Shown here: positions 7,308 to 17,352 of the stretch, piece after piece | How the letters are laid out: each line of letters begins with the position of its first letter | Position numbering within the stretch: position 1 is the stretch's first letter | Assembly: GCA_015067765.1 (NCBI GenBank) | Contig: SVLV01000015.1 | Span: 1-33,117, forward strand | Reading direction: 5' to 3' | Origin: Oscillospiraceae bacterium | GTDB lineage: Bacteria; Bacillota; Clostridia; Oscillospirales; Oscillospiraceae | DNA: 33,117 bases | Notes under the pieces: model-generated | What the model was told of the DNA's origin: nothing | Seen by the model: the letters and a program-made list of their open reading frames with translations, nothing else | Database searches by the model: none | Translations under genes and position numbers: made by a program

Positions 7308-7996
7308 AGGCTCTCCTCCCGCGGCTCCACTGCCACTACAGTCAATTGATCTGCACTGACCGTAAAGCGAATATTGTGTGCACCGAAGGCCAGACCGTAG
7401 ACCCGCTGCGGATCTTCCTGATAGCGGGGCCGGGGATCCAGCGCCAGTACACCCAAAAGCCCTTCACGCTGCTCCGGAGGAATCTGCTCCAGCAGCGGCT
7501 GAGGAAATGCCACCTGCAGCGCAGTGCGCTCCAGCGGATCGGTAAAGCCGCCGGTGGCCTCCGGATGGCTGTCGGCATAGGGCAGATAGGGTTTGATGTC
7601 AAAAATCGGCGTTCCGTCCACCAGATCTGCACCGGACACCACCAGCACCGGACCCAGCTGCGGATCCTGCAGGATCTCCTGCAGCTTCACGCTGCTCAGC
7701 CCAATGGCATTGGGACGGAAGGGGGAACGGGTGGCGAACACGCCCATCCGGGTATTGCCGCCCAGACGGGGCGGCCGCACCGTGGGAGACCACTCCTCCC
7801 GCAGGGCACGGTCAAACTGCCAGATCAGCCAGATATGGCTAAAGCCTTCCAATCCCCGCAGGGCATCGGGGTTGCGGTATTCCGGTTCAAAGACGATCCG
7901 GCCCAGCAGCCCGTCCACCAATCCGCTCTGACGGGGAACGCCAAACTTCTCCGGCAGATCCGTACGGATACGGGCAATGACCTTCATCTCCGTCAT
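7304..7996 (-). CDS. tsaA: tRNA (N6-threonylcarbamoyladenosine(37)-N6)-methyltransferase TrmO
   Basis: TrmO (YaeB/TsaA/VirR family) N6-methylates t6A37 in threonine tRNAs using SAM, which fine-tunes ACY decoding. The 230-residue product starts with [20 protein letters not shown] and contains the family core [23 protein letters not shown] (about residues 77-99) in its beta-barrel SAM domain. The C-terminal part has the [10 protein letters not shown] motif found in the longer, YaeB-type members. It overlaps gyrA upstream and rnhA downstream by four bases each. This implies one polycistronic message and coupled translation. Confidence 0.93.
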   Translation of the reverse strand: MTEMKVIARIRTDLPEKFGVPRQSGLVDGLLGRIVFEPEYRNPDALRGLEGFSHIWLIWQFDRALREEWSPTVRPPRLGGNTRMGVFATRSPFRPNAIGLSSVKLQEILQDPQLGPVLVVSGADLVDGTPIFDIKPYLPYADSHPEATGGFTDPLERTALQVAFPQPLLEQIPPEQREGLLGVLALDPRPRYQEDPQRVYGLAFGAHNIRFTVSADQLTVVAVEPREESL

Positions 7997-10494
7997 GCCT
8001 GCTCACCGGACGGCTCGGCGCTCTCCTCCCGGTCTGCACGGGCCACGGAGATCACCTGCTCCCCCTCGGCCAGGCGCATGACGCGCACACCCTGGGCGCT
8101 GCGGCCATAGATATTGATATCGCTGCTGGCCATGCGGATGATGGTGCCGTTGCTGGAGATCATCAGGATATCCTCTTCACCGGTCACCACCTTGGCGGCC
8201 ACCACATTACCGGTCTTGTCGGTGATCTGATAGCCCTTCATGCCGCTGCCGCCGCGGCGCTGAGGCTCGCCGCCGTCGCCGCGCATATAGGCCTCGATGG
8301 GGGTACGCTTGCCGTAGCCGTTTTCGGTGATGGCAAGCAGCGTCTGTCCCTCATGGGCGCGGGCTGCGGCCACCACATAGTCGCCCTCCCGCAGACGGAT
8401 TCCGCGCACACCCACAGCGTCACGGCCCATGCAGCGGATATCCGTCTCCTTGAAGCAGATGGACATACCTCTGTGGGTCATCAGCAGGATGTTCTGGTTT
8501 CCATCGGTGCGGCGCACCTCGATCAGTTCGTCACCCTCATCCAGCGACAGGGCGCGGATACCGGCCTTGCGGGCTGTATTGAGCACATTCAGCTGCAGAC
8601 GCTTGACCGTACCCATCCGGGTGATCATCACCAGGAAGCTCTCATCCAGCTCCCGCACGGACAGACCTGCCGTCACATGCTCACCGGGCTCCAAAGGCAG
8701 AATATTGACGATATTGGTGCCCCGTGCGGCACGGCCGGCCTCAGGGATCAGATAGCCCTTCTTCCGGTGCACCTTTCCGGTATTGGTAAAGAACAGAATG
8801 TAATCGTGGGTAGAGGCGGTAAACACAGCAGCCACAACATCCTCCTCCCGGGTGGTAATGGCCTTGACACCCTTACCGCCGCGGCGCTGGGCGGAATACT
8901 CTGCCGCCGGGGTACGCTTGATGTAGCCGTTCTGCGTCAGCGTATAGACGCACTGCTCCTCCTCAATGAGATCCTCAATGTCGATCTCATCTTCCACATC
9001 CTGAATCTCGGTTCTGCGGTCATCACCGAACTTCTCGGCAATGGCGGCCAGTTCCTCCTTCAGAATCTGCTTGACCAGATTCTCATCGGACAGGACCTTC
9101 TGCAGCCAGGCGATCTTCTCTTCGATCTCCTTATATTCCCGCTCCAGCTTTTCCCGGTCCATACCCTGCAATGCCTTCAGACGCATATCCAAAATGGCCT
9201 GTGCCTGCACATCGGACAGACCGAAGCGGGTCATCAAAGCTTCCTTGGCATCGTCATAACGGCTGCGAATGATACGGATGACCTCATCGATATTGTCCTG
9301 CGCGATCAACAGGCCCTGCAGCAGATGGGCTCTTTCCTGCGCCTTCTTCAGGTCATAGCGGGTGCGGCGGACGATGATCTCCTGCTGGAACTGCAGATAT
9401 TCATCGATGATGTGCCGCAGAGACAGGATCTTGGGCTGGGTCTGATTCTGCACCAGAGCCAGCATATTGATGGCAAAGGTGGTCTGCAGCTGGGTCTGAG
9501 CAAAGAGGCGGTTGAGGATCACCTGTGCATTGGCATCGCGCTTGAGTTCGATGACGATGCGCATACCGTTGCGGTCGGACTCATCCCGGATATCGCTAAT
9601 GCCCTCCAGACGCTTGTCCTCCACCTGCTCGGCCATGCTCTTGATCAGCATCCGCTTGTTCACCTGATAGGGAAGCTCGGTGATGATGATGCGGATACGG
9701 TTCTGACCGAACTCCTCAAATTCATGGCGGGCACGAACTACCAGACGGCCGCGGCCGGTGGCGTAGGCGGCACGGATCCCGCTGCGGCCCATGATGATGC
9801 CGCGGGTGGGGAAGTCAGGTCCCTTCACATGCTCCATCAGATCACCCAGCGTTGCCTCGGGATCATCCAGCACGCAAATGCAGGCACCGATGATCTCCCG
9901 CAGGTTGTGGGGCGGAATATTGGTGGCCATACCCACGGCGATGCCGGAGGAACCGTTCACCAACAGGTTGGGGAAACGGCTGGGCAGCACACGGGGCTCT
10001 TTACGGCTCTCATCAAAGTTAGGATCCCAGTCCACGGTGTCCTTTTCCAGGTCGCGCAGCATCTCATCGGAGATCTTGGACAGGCGAGCCTCCGTATAAC
10101 GGTAGGCTGCCGGGGGATCGCCATCCACAGAACCGAAGTTACCGTGACCATCCACCAGCATATAGCGCATGGAGAAATCCTGGGCCAGACGCACCAATGC
10201 ATCATAGACAGAAGCGTCACCATGGGGATGATAACGACCCAGCACGTCACCGACACAGGTGGCGGACTTTTTGAAGGGTCGGTCCGAGGTCAGATTGTCC
10301 TCATACATGGCATAGAGGATACGGCGATGGACGGGCTTCAGGCCATCGCGCACATCCGGCAGGGCACGGCCCACGATGACGGACATGGCATACTCAATGT
10401 AGCTCTTCTCCATCTCCGGCACCAGGGGAGACTCTACAATATGCTGCTGGGGAAACCGGATCTCTTCGGGATCGTATTGCGGTTTTTTGCTCAT
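7993..10494 (-). CDS. gyrA: DNA gyrase subunit A
   Basis: GyrA forms the breakage-reunion part of the A2B2 enzyme that introduces negative supercoils. The 833-residue protein has the N-terminal winged-helix/tower domain with catalytic tyrosine 133 in [10 protein letters not shown]. It also has a C-terminal six-blade beta-pinwheel carrying the GyrA box QRRGGKG (536-542), which distinguishes gyrase from topoisomerase IV. The quinolone-determining region reads [12 protein letters not shown], so the position equal to E. coli Ser83 is Ala94, while the acidic Asp87 equivalent (Asp98) is kept. Mycobacteria naturally have the same HPHGDAS sequence. The gene starts 15 bases after gyrB, with GGGAGG as ribosome binding site, and overlaps trmO downstream. 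Confidence 0.99.
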   Translation of the reverse strand: MSKKPQYDPEEIRFPQQHIVESPLVPEMEKSYIEYAMSVIVGRALPDVRDGLKPVHRRILYAMYEDNLTSDRPFKKSATCVGDVLGRYHPHGDASVYDALVRLAQDFSMRYMLVDGHGNFGSVDGDPPAAYRYTEARLSKISDEMLRDLEKDTVDWDPNFDESRKEPRVLPSRFPNLLVNGSSGIAVGMATNIPPHNLREIIGACICVLDDPEATLGDLMEHVKGPDFPTRGIIMGRSGIRAAYATGRGRLVVRARHEFEEFGQNRIRIIITELPYQVNKRMLIKSMAEQVEDKRLEGISDIRDESDRNGMRIVIELKRDANAQVILNRLFAQTQLQTTFAINMLALVQNQTQPKILSLRHIIDEYLQFQQEIIVRRTRYDLKKAQERAHLLQGLLIAQDNIDEVIRIIRSRYDDAKEALMTRFGLSDVQAQAILDMRLKALQGMDREKLEREYKEIEEKIAWLQKVLSDENLVKQILKEELAAIAEKFGDDRRTEIQDVEDEIDIEDLIEEEQCVYTLTQNGYIKRTPAAEYSAQRRGGKGVKAITTREEDVVAAVFTASTHDYILFFTNTGKVHRKKGYLIPEAGRAARGTNIVNILPLEPGEHVTAGLSVRELDESFLVMITRMGTVKRLQLNVLNTARKAGIRALSLDEGDELIEVRRTDGNQNILLMTHRGMSICFKETDIRCMGRDAVGVRGIRLREGDYVVAAARAHEGQTLLAITENGYGKRTPIEAYMRGDGGEPQRRGGSGMKGYQITDKTGNVVAAKVVTGEEDILMISSNGTIIRMASSDINIYGRSAQGVRVMRLAEGEQVISVARADREESAEPSGEQA

Positions 10495-10509
10495 GTTCGG
10501 CCTCCCTTC

Positions 10510-12447
10510 TTAATAATCCAGATTGACGGCATACTTGGCGTTCTTTTCAATGAACTCCTTACGGGGCTCCACCTTCTCGCCCATCAGAATGGTAAAGGTG
10601 GCGTCCGCCTTGACTGCGTCATCCAGTGTGATGCGCCGCAGGGTACGGCTGGTGGGATCCATGGTGGTCTCCCACAGCTCGGTGGGATTCATCTCACCGA
10701 GGCCCTTGAAACGGCTGATATCGATTTTAACATTAGGGTTATCTCCGCGCATTTCAGCGGAGACCTGATCCCGCTCCTCGTCGGAATAAGCCACACGGGT
10801 CGTTTTTCCGCGGGTCAGCTTATACAGAGGAGGAACGGCCGAGTAGACATATCCCTGCTCGATCAGCGGGCGCATAAAGCGGAAAAAGAAGGTCAGCAGC
10901 AGTGTACGGATATGGGCACCGTCCACGTCCGCATCGGCCATGATGATCACTTTGTGATAGCGCAGCTTGTTGGGATCAAACTCCTCACCGATACCGGCAC
11001 CCAGCGCCGTGATCACCGGCTGCAGCTTATCGTTTCCGTACACCTTGTCGGCACGGGCCTTCTCCACGTTCAGCATCTTGCCCCACAGGGGAAGAATTGC
11101 CTGGAAGCGGCTGTCCCGTCCCTGGGTGGCAGAACCGCCTGCGGAGTCGCCCTCGACGATGTAGATCTCGGTCAGTTCCGGATTATTTTCATTGCAGTCG
11201 CGCAGCTTGTCAGGCATGGCGGCGCCGCCCAGTGCCGTCTTGCGGCGGATGGACTCACGGGCCTTTCTGGCTGCCTCACGGGCACGGTTGGCCGTGAGCG
11301 CCTTATCCAGAATCGTGCGGGCCACCACAGGGTGTTCCTCCAGATAGACCGCCAGCTGATCGCTCATCAGATTATCCACCAGTGTGCGGATATGGGCGTT
11401 ACCCAGCTTGGCCTTGGTCTGACCTTCAAACTGTGCCTCCGTCAGCTTCACGGAGATCACCGCGGTGATGCCCTCGCGGACATCCTCACCGGAGACCTTA
11501 TCCCCTTCCTTGATCATGCCATACTTCATGCCATAGGCATTGAGCACACGGGTCAGGGCAGCCTTGAAGCCGGTCTCATGCATGCCGCCTTCCGGGGTGC
11601 GGATATCATTGGCGAAGGAGACGATGTTCTCGTTATAACCGTCGTTATACTGCAGGGCGATCTCCGCGGTGGAATCCCCCTTCCCACCGGAGATATAGAC
11701 GACTTCCTGATGAAGCTCCGTCTTGTTCCGGTTCAGGTAGGTGACATATTCCCGGATACCGCCCTCGTAGCACATGGTCTCCTGCTGCTCCATGCCCTCC
11801 CGGGCATCCGTAATGGTGATGCGCAGGCCGCCGTTGAGGAAAGCCTGCTCCCGCATGCGGGTATGGAGCACCTCATAATCATAGACCACTGTATCAAACA
11901 TCTCGGGATCCGGCTTAAAGGTCACCATGGTACCGGTCTTGTCGGTATCGCCCACGATGGTCATCTCCTGGGTGATATTACCGCGGGAGAAGTGCATCTC
12001 GTAGATTTTGCCATTCTTGTGGACCTGCACCACCAGCCACTCACTGAGGGCGTTGACCACACTGGCACCCACACCATGCAGACCGCCGGACACCTTATAG
12101 CCGCCGCCGCCGAACTTACCGCCGGCATGCAGCACGGTGAAGACCACCTCCAGGGCGGGGCGGCCTGTCTGGGGCTGAATATCCACAGGGATACCACGGC
12201 CGTTATCGGTGACGGTGATGGTATTTCCCTCGTTGATGGTCACAGTAATATCCGTGCAGTAACCGGCCAGCGCCTCATCAATGGAGTTATCCACGATCTC
12301 ATATACCAGATGATGAAGACCGGAGGAGCTGGTAGAACCGATATACATACCGGGACGTTTCCGGACAGCTTCCAGACCCTCCAGCACCTGGATCTCAGAA
12401 CCGCCGTATTCCGTCTGCACAGCTGTTGTCTTTTCCAGTTCGGACAT
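10510..12447 (-). CDS. gyrB: DNA gyrase subunit B
   Basis: GyrB is the ATPase and TOPRIM subunit of gyrase. The 645-residue product has the GHKL ATPase N-terminus ([27 protein letters not shown]), the transducer, and the TOPRIM motifs EGDSAGGSA and [14 protein letters not shown]. The C-terminal tail ends [12 protein letters not shown] choose the ATG at 12447: AAGGA lies nine bases upstream of it, whereas the in-frame ATG at 12456 directly abuts that site. In the segment [15 protein letters not shown], Trp455 replaces the basic residue (Lys447 in E. coli) usual before GK. It lies between remB and gyrA in the dnaA-proximal run. The 75-base gap upstream holds two small hairpins but no T-tract. 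Confidence 0.99.
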   Translation of the reverse strand: MSELEKTTAVQTEYGGSEIQVLEGLEAVRKRPGMYIGSTSSSGLHHLVYEIVDNSIDEALAGYCTDITVTINEGNTITVTDNGRGIPVDIQPQTGRPALEVVFTVLHAGGKFGGGGYKVSGGLHGVGASVVNALSEWLVVQVHKNGKIYEMHFSRGNITQEMTIVGDTDKTGTMVTFKPDPEMFDTVVYDYEVLHTRMREQAFLNGGLRITITDAREGMEQQETMCYEGGIREYVTYLNRNKTELHQEVVYISGGKGDSTAEIALQYNDGYNENIVSFANDIRTPEGGMHETGFKAALTRVLNAYGMKYGMIKEGDKVSGEDVREGITAVISVKLTEAQFEGQTKAKLGNAHIRTLVDNLMSDQLAVYLEEHPVVARTILDKALTANRAREAARKARESIRRKTALGGAAMPDKLRDCNENNPELTEIYIVEGDSAGGSATQGRDSRFQAILPLWGKMLNVEKARADKVYGNDKLQPVITALGAGIGEEFDPNKLRYHKVIIMADADVDGAHIRTLLLTFFFRFMRPLIEQGYVYSAVPPLYKLTRGKTTRVAYSDEERDQVSAEMRGDNPNVKIDISRFKGLGEMNPTELWETTMDPTSRTLRRITLDDAVKADATFTILMGEKVEPRKEFIEKNAKYAVNLDY

Positions 12448-12522
12448 AGGAACCATTCCTTTCTGTATCCCGCAAAATGGCGGGACAGATGTTTTCTCAC
12501 TTCTGCAGGCCGATACCTGCTT

Positions 12523-12786
12523 TTATCCGTTTTCTCCCTGACTTCTTTTTTGCAGGGTTTGGGGAGTCAGCTGGGAAATATAGACCAGTTGACGGTGATA
12601 GGGGTGGTCACAGACCACAAAGGATTTGGGAATATCCTCCGTCACAGGAAGGGCAACGCCCTCTTCTTCTGCTTTCTGGAGAAATTCTCTTGTAATTTTT
12701 GACTGGGAGGTGATATCCAGATCAAAGATCCCGATGATGCGCCGCTCCGACACCATGGCATTCTGGCCAATATGCAGATAGCCCAT
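12523..12786 (-). CDS. remB: Extracellular matrix regulator RemB (DUF370)
   Basis: The 87-residue product belongs to the DUF370 family, whose Bacillus member RemB (YaaB) sits at the same place between recF and gyrB and affects biofilm matrix gene expression. It begins [12 protein letters not shown], contains the IIGIFDLD motif and an SFVVCD segment typical of the family, and has no membrane segment. Its ATG overlaps the recF stop by one base (TGATG), so expression is coupled to recF. The related RemA binds DNA; the exact role here is inferred from synteny and family. Confidence 0.9.
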   Translation of the reverse strand: MGYLHIGQNAMVSERRIIGIFDLDITSQSKITREFLQKAEEEGVALPVTEDIPKSFVVCDHPYHRQLVYISQLTPQTLQKRSQGENG

Positions 12787-13889
12787 CAGATCACCTCTCC
12801 ATTTTGAATATGAAACACTTTTCCCTGCAGCAGCTGATCCAACCGGTCATTTTCGCAGCAGGTAATAAAGACCTGTCCTCCGGCGATGCGGTTGAGTACA
12901 TACTCCTGCCGCTTGGGATCCAGTTCGCTGAGCACATCATCCAGCAGCATCAGGGGATATTCCCCGATGGTGTTTTTATGGATCTCCCGATCTGCCAGCT
13001 TCAAACTGAGGGCGGCCGTGCGTACCTGCCCCTGAGAACAAAACTGTCGGGCAGAGCGGCCGTTGATCAGCACCTCTATATCATCCTTATGGGGACCGGA
13101 GAGGCACAGCCGACTGGCTTTTTCCGCCTCAAAATGGTCCGCCTGATGACGCCGCAGCTGATCGGTCAGCTCACCGTGACTGGCAAAGGGATCTGCAATC
13201 GTCTTTACCGTTTGATACTGCAGCTGCAGCTGCTCCTTCCCGCCGGAACACTCCAAATGGGCGGCAGCGGCATATTCTGCCAGCGCCGCACAGTACCGGG
13301 CCCGGTAGTGGATCAGCACAGCACCTACCTGACAGAGCCGATCGTTGAACTCCGGCAGCGTCTGCAGCAGCTGAGGATAGTCCTCACTGTCCCGCAGAAT
13401 CCGGGTCTTATGTTCGTAGAGCCGGTTGAACTCCGCCAATGCCTCGGCATACCGGGGCCGCAGCTGGCACAGGGACAGGTCCATAAACCGTCTCCGGGCC
13501 GCAGCCCCGTCCCGGATCAGCAAAAGATCCTCGGGGCAGAAATAGATGGTGTGCAGCACCTCTGAGAGAGCACTGCTGTTTTTTGCCGTCACACCGTTGA
13601 TGCTCATTTTTCTCCGCTTTCCGCGGTACAGATCGATCTGCGTGACAAACTCCCGGTCTCTGGTATGGGTGGTGGCACAGATCTGTGCACTCTCCCGGTC
13701 AAAGCCGATCAGTTCCCGATCCAAATGCGTGCGGGGACTTTTTCCGCAGGAGAGAAACACGATCGCTTCCAGCAGATTGGTCTTTCCCTGAGCATTTTCT
13801 CCGTAGATCACATTGCAGTTGGGATCAAAGGTGATCTCCTGCTGTATGTAATTACGAAAACCGGAAAGAGACAGATTATTGATCTGCAT
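12786..13889 (-). CDS. recF: DNA replication and repair protein RecF
   Basis: RecF is an SMC-like ABC ATPase that, with RecO and RecR, loads RecA at single-strand gaps. The 367-residue product has Walker [11 protein letters not shown] (30-39), the ABC signature region [11 protein letters not shown] and Walker [15 protein letters not shown] start at the ATG at 13889 ([14 protein letters not shown]), which lies inside the last codons of yaaA, giving a 14-base overlap. An in-frame TTG two codons upstream is less likely. No good ribosome binding site precedes it, consistent with coupling to yaaA. Length is normal for the family. Confidence 0.97.
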   Translation of the reverse strand: MQINNLSLSGFRNYIQQEITFDPNCNVIYGENAQGKTNLLEAIVFLSCGKSPRTHLDRELIGFDRESAQICATTHTRDREFVTQIDLYRGKRRKMSINGVTAKNSSALSEVLHTIYFCPEDLLLIRDGAAARRRFMDLSLCQLRPRYAEALAEFNRLYEHKTRILRDSEDYPQLLQTLPEFNDRLCQVGAVLIHYRARYCAALAEYAAAAHLECSGGKEQLQLQYQTVKTIADPFASHGELTDQLRRHQADHFEAEKASRLCLSGPHKDDIEVLINGRSARQFCSQGQVRTAALSLKLADREIHKNTIGEYPLMLLDDVLSELDPKRQEYVLNRIAGGQVFITCCENDRLDQLLQGKVFHIQNGEVI

Positions 13890-14094
13890 AGGCAACCGTA
13901 TAGTGTTCTCCGGCTACTTCCACATCATCGCCGGGACGGATCTTCTTGCCCCGCATGGTGCATACTTCACCGTTGACCAGAACCTCGCCCTCCTGGATAC
14001 GAATCTTGGCCTCACCACCGGTGGATACCACAGAGGCAAACTTCAAAAGATCCTGAAGCTTGATAAATTCCGTTGTAATTTTGATCTCGTTCAT
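13876..14094 (-). CDS. yaaA: S4 domain-containing protein YaaA
   Basis: The 72-residue protein is a single S4 RNA-binding domain, recognised by [24 protein letters not shown] and [21 protein letters not shown] (each seen within residues 10-56). In Bacillus and Clostridia this small gene always sits between dnaN and recF. A role in ribosome assembly has been proposed for the Bacillus protein, but I infer only RNA binding. It begins 11 bases after dnaN with AAGGAG in the gap and overlaps recF. Confidence 0.93.
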   Translation of the reverse strand: MNEIKITTEFIKLQDLLKFASVVSTGGEAKIRIQEGEVLVNGEVCTMRGKKIRPGDDVEVAGEHYTVAYADQ

Positions 14095-14105
14095 AAGTGC
14101 TCCTT

Positions 14106-15221
14106 TTACTGCGCCTTCAGGCGGACAGGCAGGACCATGTACAGGAAACTCTCATCTCCCTCTTCCACAGGGGTGATGATGCAGGGGGAGATACCGGTAT
14201 TCAATTCCATCTTCACCTGCTCAGCGGGAGCATAGCGCAGGGCATCCAGCAGATATCTGTTGTTAAAACCGATTTCCAGATTCTTACCGTCGCCATCGAT
14301 GGGGCAGATGTCCTTTGCCTCGCCGTTGCCGGTCTTGGCAGACATCAGCACACGGCCCTGATCAAACACGCAGCGTACAGGACTCTTCAGCTTTTCGCTG
14401 ATCACCACAGACACGCGGTCCAGGCTGTTCATCATGGTTTTGGTATCCACCACGATGCTGATGGGATTGCTGCGGGGAATGGCATTTTTATAATCCAGGA
14501 ACTCACCCTCCAGACGGCGGCAGATCAGCTGGGTGGCGCCGGTCTGGAACAGCAGGTGGCGTTTACCCTGAATGATGGTCACCAGATCATCGCTGTCCTC
14601 ACAGATTTTTTCCACCTCATTGAGGGCGGCACCGGGTGCAACAAAGCGGAAAGCGCCGCCATCCATGTGCTCCAGCGGCTCGCAGCGCAGCGCCAGACGG
14701 AAACCGTCCACAGACACCATGGTCAAACCCTTCTCATTGATTTCAAACAGAGAACCGGTATGAACCGGGCGGCTCTCATTGGTGGAAACGGCAAAACTGG
14801 TCTGGGAAATCATGGTCTTCAGGGTCTTCTGCTGGATGGACACAGAATACTCGTCATCCACCTCAGGCAGCTCCGGATAATCTTCAGCGGAAAGGCCCAG
14901 AATCTCAAAGCTGGCATCGCCGCAGGTCAGGCGAACCATATACTTCTCATCGGCAGCAAATACAATGATATCATCGGGCATTCTGCGGATGATATCGCCA
15001 AACAGGCGGGCATTGAGTACAATGCGGCCGGCCTGATGAATCTGTGCATCCAAAGAGGTACGGATACCGGTCTGCATATTGTAGCCGGAAAGAACCAGCT
15101 GATCCTCCCCCTCCAGCAGCAGGCCCTCCAGTGCGGGAATGGAGCTCTTGGTAGCTACGGCGCGGGATGCGGTATTGACAGCGCTCTGCAGCAGAGCTTT
15201 TTCACAGGAAAAACGCAGCAT
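14106..15221 (-). CDS. dnaN: DNA polymerase III subunit beta (sliding clamp)
   Basis: The 371-residue product is the ring-shaped processivity clamp of the replicative polymerase. Three clamp domains can be traced, starting from [22 protein letters not shown] and ending YMVLPVRLK, a standard C-terminus. The central segment [15 protein letters not shown] is strongly conserved in the family. The ATG at 15221 is chosen because AAAGGA lies about 12 bases upstream; an in-frame TTG at 15230 is only three bases from that site. It is separated from dnaA by a 255-base origin region and leads the yaaA-recF-remB-gyrB-gyrA run. Confidence 0.98.
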   Translation of the reverse strand: MLRFSCEKALLQSAVNTASRAVATKSSIPALEGLLLEGEDQLVLSGYNMQTGIRTSLDAQIHQAGRIVLNARLFGDIIRRMPDDIIVFAADEKYMVRLTCGDASFEILGLSAEDYPELPEVDDEYSVSIQQKTLKTMISQTSFAVSTNESRPVHTGSLFEINEKGLTMVSVDGFRLALRCEPLEHMDGGAFRFVAPGAALNEVEKICEDSDDLVTIIQGKRHLLFQTGATQLICRRLEGEFLDYKNAIPRSNPISIVVDTKTMMNSLDRVSVVISEKLKSPVRCVFDQGRVLMSAKTGNGEAKDICPIDGDGKNLEIGFNNRYLLDALRYAPAEQVKMELNTGISPCIITPVEEGDESFLYMVLPVRLKAQ

Positions 15222-15476
15222 AACGATCAAAGTTCCTTTCTTTTCGTTTTTGGAAAATCAGAGGAATAATCTCTGAAAACAAAACATAAACTAATGATTT
15301 TTTAGTAACAGTCGTAGTAGGGAAAATTTATGTGGAAAAGGAAAATTTTCGTTGGTATAACAGGAAAATTCATCCACACAAAAATCGATGGTTTTACGGG
15401 TATTTCCACAGGAAGAAAAAGAAGATTCCTTTTCCACATTCCTTCCACGTGGAATTGACAGAAAAAGTGGAAAACC
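15222..15476. other. Replication origin, dnaA-dnaN part (DnaA boxes and unwinding element)
   Basis: This gene-free, AT-rich stretch has two DnaA boxes matching TTTTCCACA: 15331-15339 on the minus strand and 15430-15438 on the plus. One-mismatch boxes lie at 15370-15378, 15402-15410 and 15466-15474, the last two bases short of the dnaA stop. Next to the first box, at 15303-15322, the plus strand reads TAGTAACAGTCGTAGTAGGG, which resembles the TAG/TAA DnaA-trio repeat next to a GC step in Bacillus. It borders AT-rich sequence toward dnaN. A perfect 12-bp palindrome, TTCCACGTGGAA, lies at 15443-15454. This matches the unwinding half of a bipartite origin. Confidence 0.82.
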
Positions 15477-16793
15477 TTACTTCTTTGCGTTGATGTTGGT
15501 GGTAATTTCCTTGACGATTTCTGCAAACGCCGGATCGGAACGCATCTGCTTTTCAACTTTATCCAACGAATGAAGGACGGTTGCATGGTCTCTTCCGCTG
15601 AATTCCTTACCGATATCACTGAGACTGAGGTTAGTCATACGGCGAATCAGATACATGGCGATCTGGCGCCCACTGACAATTTCACGGCCGCGGTTTTGTC
15701 CGCGCAGAACATCCTCTTCAATATTGTAGTATTTGCAGACATAGGAGATGATGATCTGGGGAGAGGGGACATATTCGTTGCTGCGCTTGAGCATATCCTT
15801 TACAGCTCTGCCCACAGCCTCCTGATCCACCTTGTCTCCCAAAAGATCCCGGTACGCAAGGATCTTATTGAGGGTTCCCTCCAACTGACGGACATTTGCG
15901 GTGACATTCTCGGCAATATAGTCGGAAATTTCATCCGGCAGCTTCACACCCAGCATGGCGGCCTTGTTCTTAATGATGGCAAGACGAGTCTCAAAGTCGG
16001 GGGGAGTGACATCTACCATCAGACCCCACTCAAAGCGGGTACGCAGTCGGTCCTCCAACTGCAGCATTTCCCGGGGTGGACGATCAGAGGTCAGCACAAT
16101 CTGTTTCCCGGACTCATGGAGAGTATTAAAGGTATGGAAAAATTCCTCCTGGGTCTGCTGTTTGCCGGCGATAAACTGTACGTCGTCCACCAGCAGCAAG
16201 GTGGCCTGACGATATTTCTCCCGGAACTCCGTGTTGCGGTTTTCCCGGATGGAGGCCACCAGTTCATTGGTAAATTCATCGCCTTTAACATAGACGATAC
16301 TTGCCTCCGGTCGGTTCTTGCGCAGTTGGTTGGCAATTGCATAGAGAAGATGTGTCTTTCCCAAACCGGAATCACCGTAAATAAACAGAGGATTATAGTT
16401 TTCGGCGGGCTTTTCCGCCACAGCGCGGGCCGCGGCATAGGCCAGTTTATTGCTGGGGCCTACCACATAAGTTTCAAAAGTAAACCCTTCCGAATCATTC
16501 AAGCCGCCGATGGAATCCGGTGTGATACGGTGATAAATGGACAACTGCTCATCGTCCAGAATTTTAATCTCAAAATCAGCGGAGAAAATCTTGCGCAGTG
16601 CCTCCCGAATATTGGGCAAAAATCGCTTCTCGATGGTGCTTTTCTTAAATGGATTGCTGCAATGCAGCACAAAAGCGGAATCCTCCAAAGTCACGACCGT
16701 CACCTCATTAAACCAGGTGTTGACCGTAATCTCAGAAAGCTCCTCGCTCATTTGATTCAAAACATAAGTCCAAACATCAGACAGAGAGTTCAA
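15477..16793 (-). CDS. dnaA: Chromosomal replication initiator protein DnaA
   Basis: DnaA binds the origin boxes as an ATP form and melts the DNA. The 438-residue protein has domain I (about 1-85) for helicase and regulator contacts, then the AAA+ domain with Walker A GDSGLGKT (140-147), Walker B LLVDD (200-204) and the arginine-finger region RLRTRFEWGL. The domain IV helix-turn-helix has the signature GRDHATVLHSLDKVEKQM. I choose the TTG at 16793 because AGGGG lies eight bases upstream and the family starts at this point. In-frame ATGs at 16832 and 16907 lack ribosome binding sites, and 16907 precedes the -10 box. A rare start codon and the promoter-embedded DnaA box both point to limited, self-controlled synthesis. 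Confidence 0.98.
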   Translation of the reverse strand: MNSLSDVWTYVLNQMSEELSEITVNTWFNEVTVVTLEDSAFVLHCSNPFKKSTIEKRFLPNIREALRKIFSADFEIKILDDEQLSIYHRITPDSIGGLNDSEGFTFETYVVGPSNKLAYAAARAVAEKPAENYNPLFIYGDSGLGKTHLLYAIANQLRKNRPEASIVYVKGDEFTNELVASIRENRNTEFREKYRQATLLLVDDVQFIAGKQQTQEEFFHTFNTLHESGKQIVLTSDRPPREMLQLEDRLRTRFEWGLMVDVTPPDFETRLAIIKNKAAMLGVKLPDEISDYIAENVTANVRQLEGTLNKILAYRDLLGDKVDQEAVGRAVKDMLKRSNEYVPSPQIIISYVCKYYNIEEDVLRGQNRGREIVSGRQIAMYLIRRMTNLSLSDIGKEFSGRDHATVLHSLDKVEKQMRSDPAFAEIVKEITTNINAKK

Positions 16794-16854
16794 TGAAAGC
16801 GCCCCTTTCTCCCGTTTTCTTTCGTTTCTCATTCTAAAAATAATAACCCGATTT

Positions 16855-16883
16855 ATTATACCAAAAAGTGGTGGAAAAGTCCA
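16855..16883 (-). promoter_or_regulatory. dnaA promoter with extended -10
   Basis: TGGACT (16883-16878), a 17-base spacer and TATAAT (16860-16855) preceded by TGG (extended -10) point at dnaA. A one-mismatch DnaA box (16870-16878) lies in the spacer, which suggests autorepression. Confidence 0.8.
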
Positions 16884-16963
16884 CACATATTCTAATATTA
16901 AGTTCAAAATTTTCCACAGGGGCAGACACTATATCTTGAGGAGAAAACCGGTAGATTTTCACA
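16861..16963. other. Replication origin, upstream DnaA-box cluster
   Basis: Between the dnaA and rpmH promoters lie a perfect DnaA box TTTTCCACA at 16910-16918 and one-mismatch boxes at 16870-16878 (minus) and 16955-16963 (plus) in AT-rich DNA. Together with the dnaA-dnaN cluster this gives a bipartite oriC enclosing dnaA. The remaining intergenic DNA to 17039 shows nothing else I can name. Confidence 0.75.
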
Positions 16964-17039
16964 ATATTTTGGGGTCATCTCCGCAAAAAAGCCCGGTTTT
17001 TCCATAAGAAACCCGATCTTTCTTTTTAAAAGTTTATTA

Positions 17040-17068
17040 TTGACAGAGACGGAAAGAAACTGTATAAT
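17040..17068 (+). promoter_or_regulatory. Consensus sigma-A promoter of rpmH
   Basis: TTGACA (17040-17045), a 17-base spacer and TATAAT (17063-17068) are a perfect consensus pair. The roughly 120-base leader that follows (to 17196) has no evident gene. Strong promoters are usual for rpmH. Confidence 0.93.
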
Positions 17069-17196
17069 ACACCTTGCGCTTATTTTGCGCTTACTTTTTC
17101 AACTGCGGGGCAGATCCGGAAGGAACTGCTCGCCGTCGAGTAAGAGCAGGCGGCCTGATCCGTCTGCCGGATTCTATGTAATGGAGGTGTCATGCA

Positions 17197-17331
17197 ATGT
17201 TCCGTACCTATCAGCCCAAGAAGCGTCAGCGCTCCAAGGAGCACGGCTTCCGCAAGAGAATGGCCACCAAGAATGGCCGCAAGGTGCTGGCTCGCCGTCG
17301 TGCTAAGGGCCGCGCTCGCCTGACCCACTGA
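17197..17331 (+). CDS. rpmH: 50S ribosomal protein L34
   Basis: The 44-residue, arginine/lysine-rich protein ([18 protein letters not shown] through to RARLTH) is L34, a small structural protein of the large ribosomal subunit. It is full length. The ATG at 17197 follows GGAGGTG by seven bases. It diverges from dnaA across the origin and heads the rnpA-yidD-yidC-khpB run. The message continues through a hairpin region of 111 bases to rnpA. Confidence 0.97.
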   Translation: MFRTYQPKKRQRSKEHGFRKRMATKNGRKVLARRRAKGRARLTH

Positions 17332-17352
17332 GGTCACGGAAGGTGCATCGCG

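Noticed and set aside
8353-12702. A 1449-codon open frame on the plus strand, opposite gyrA and gyrB
   Set aside because: It lies exactly antisense to two certain genes, in codon register with them. Avoidance of TTA, CTA and TCA codons in GC-rich, biased genes removes stops from this frame. The product is low-complexity, rich in H, L, G and Q, with no domain.
16794-16907. N-terminal extension of DnaA from upstream ATG codons
   Set aside because: The extension lacks a ribosome binding site, and its 5'-most part lies upstream of the -10 box. The family begins at the TTG at 16793.
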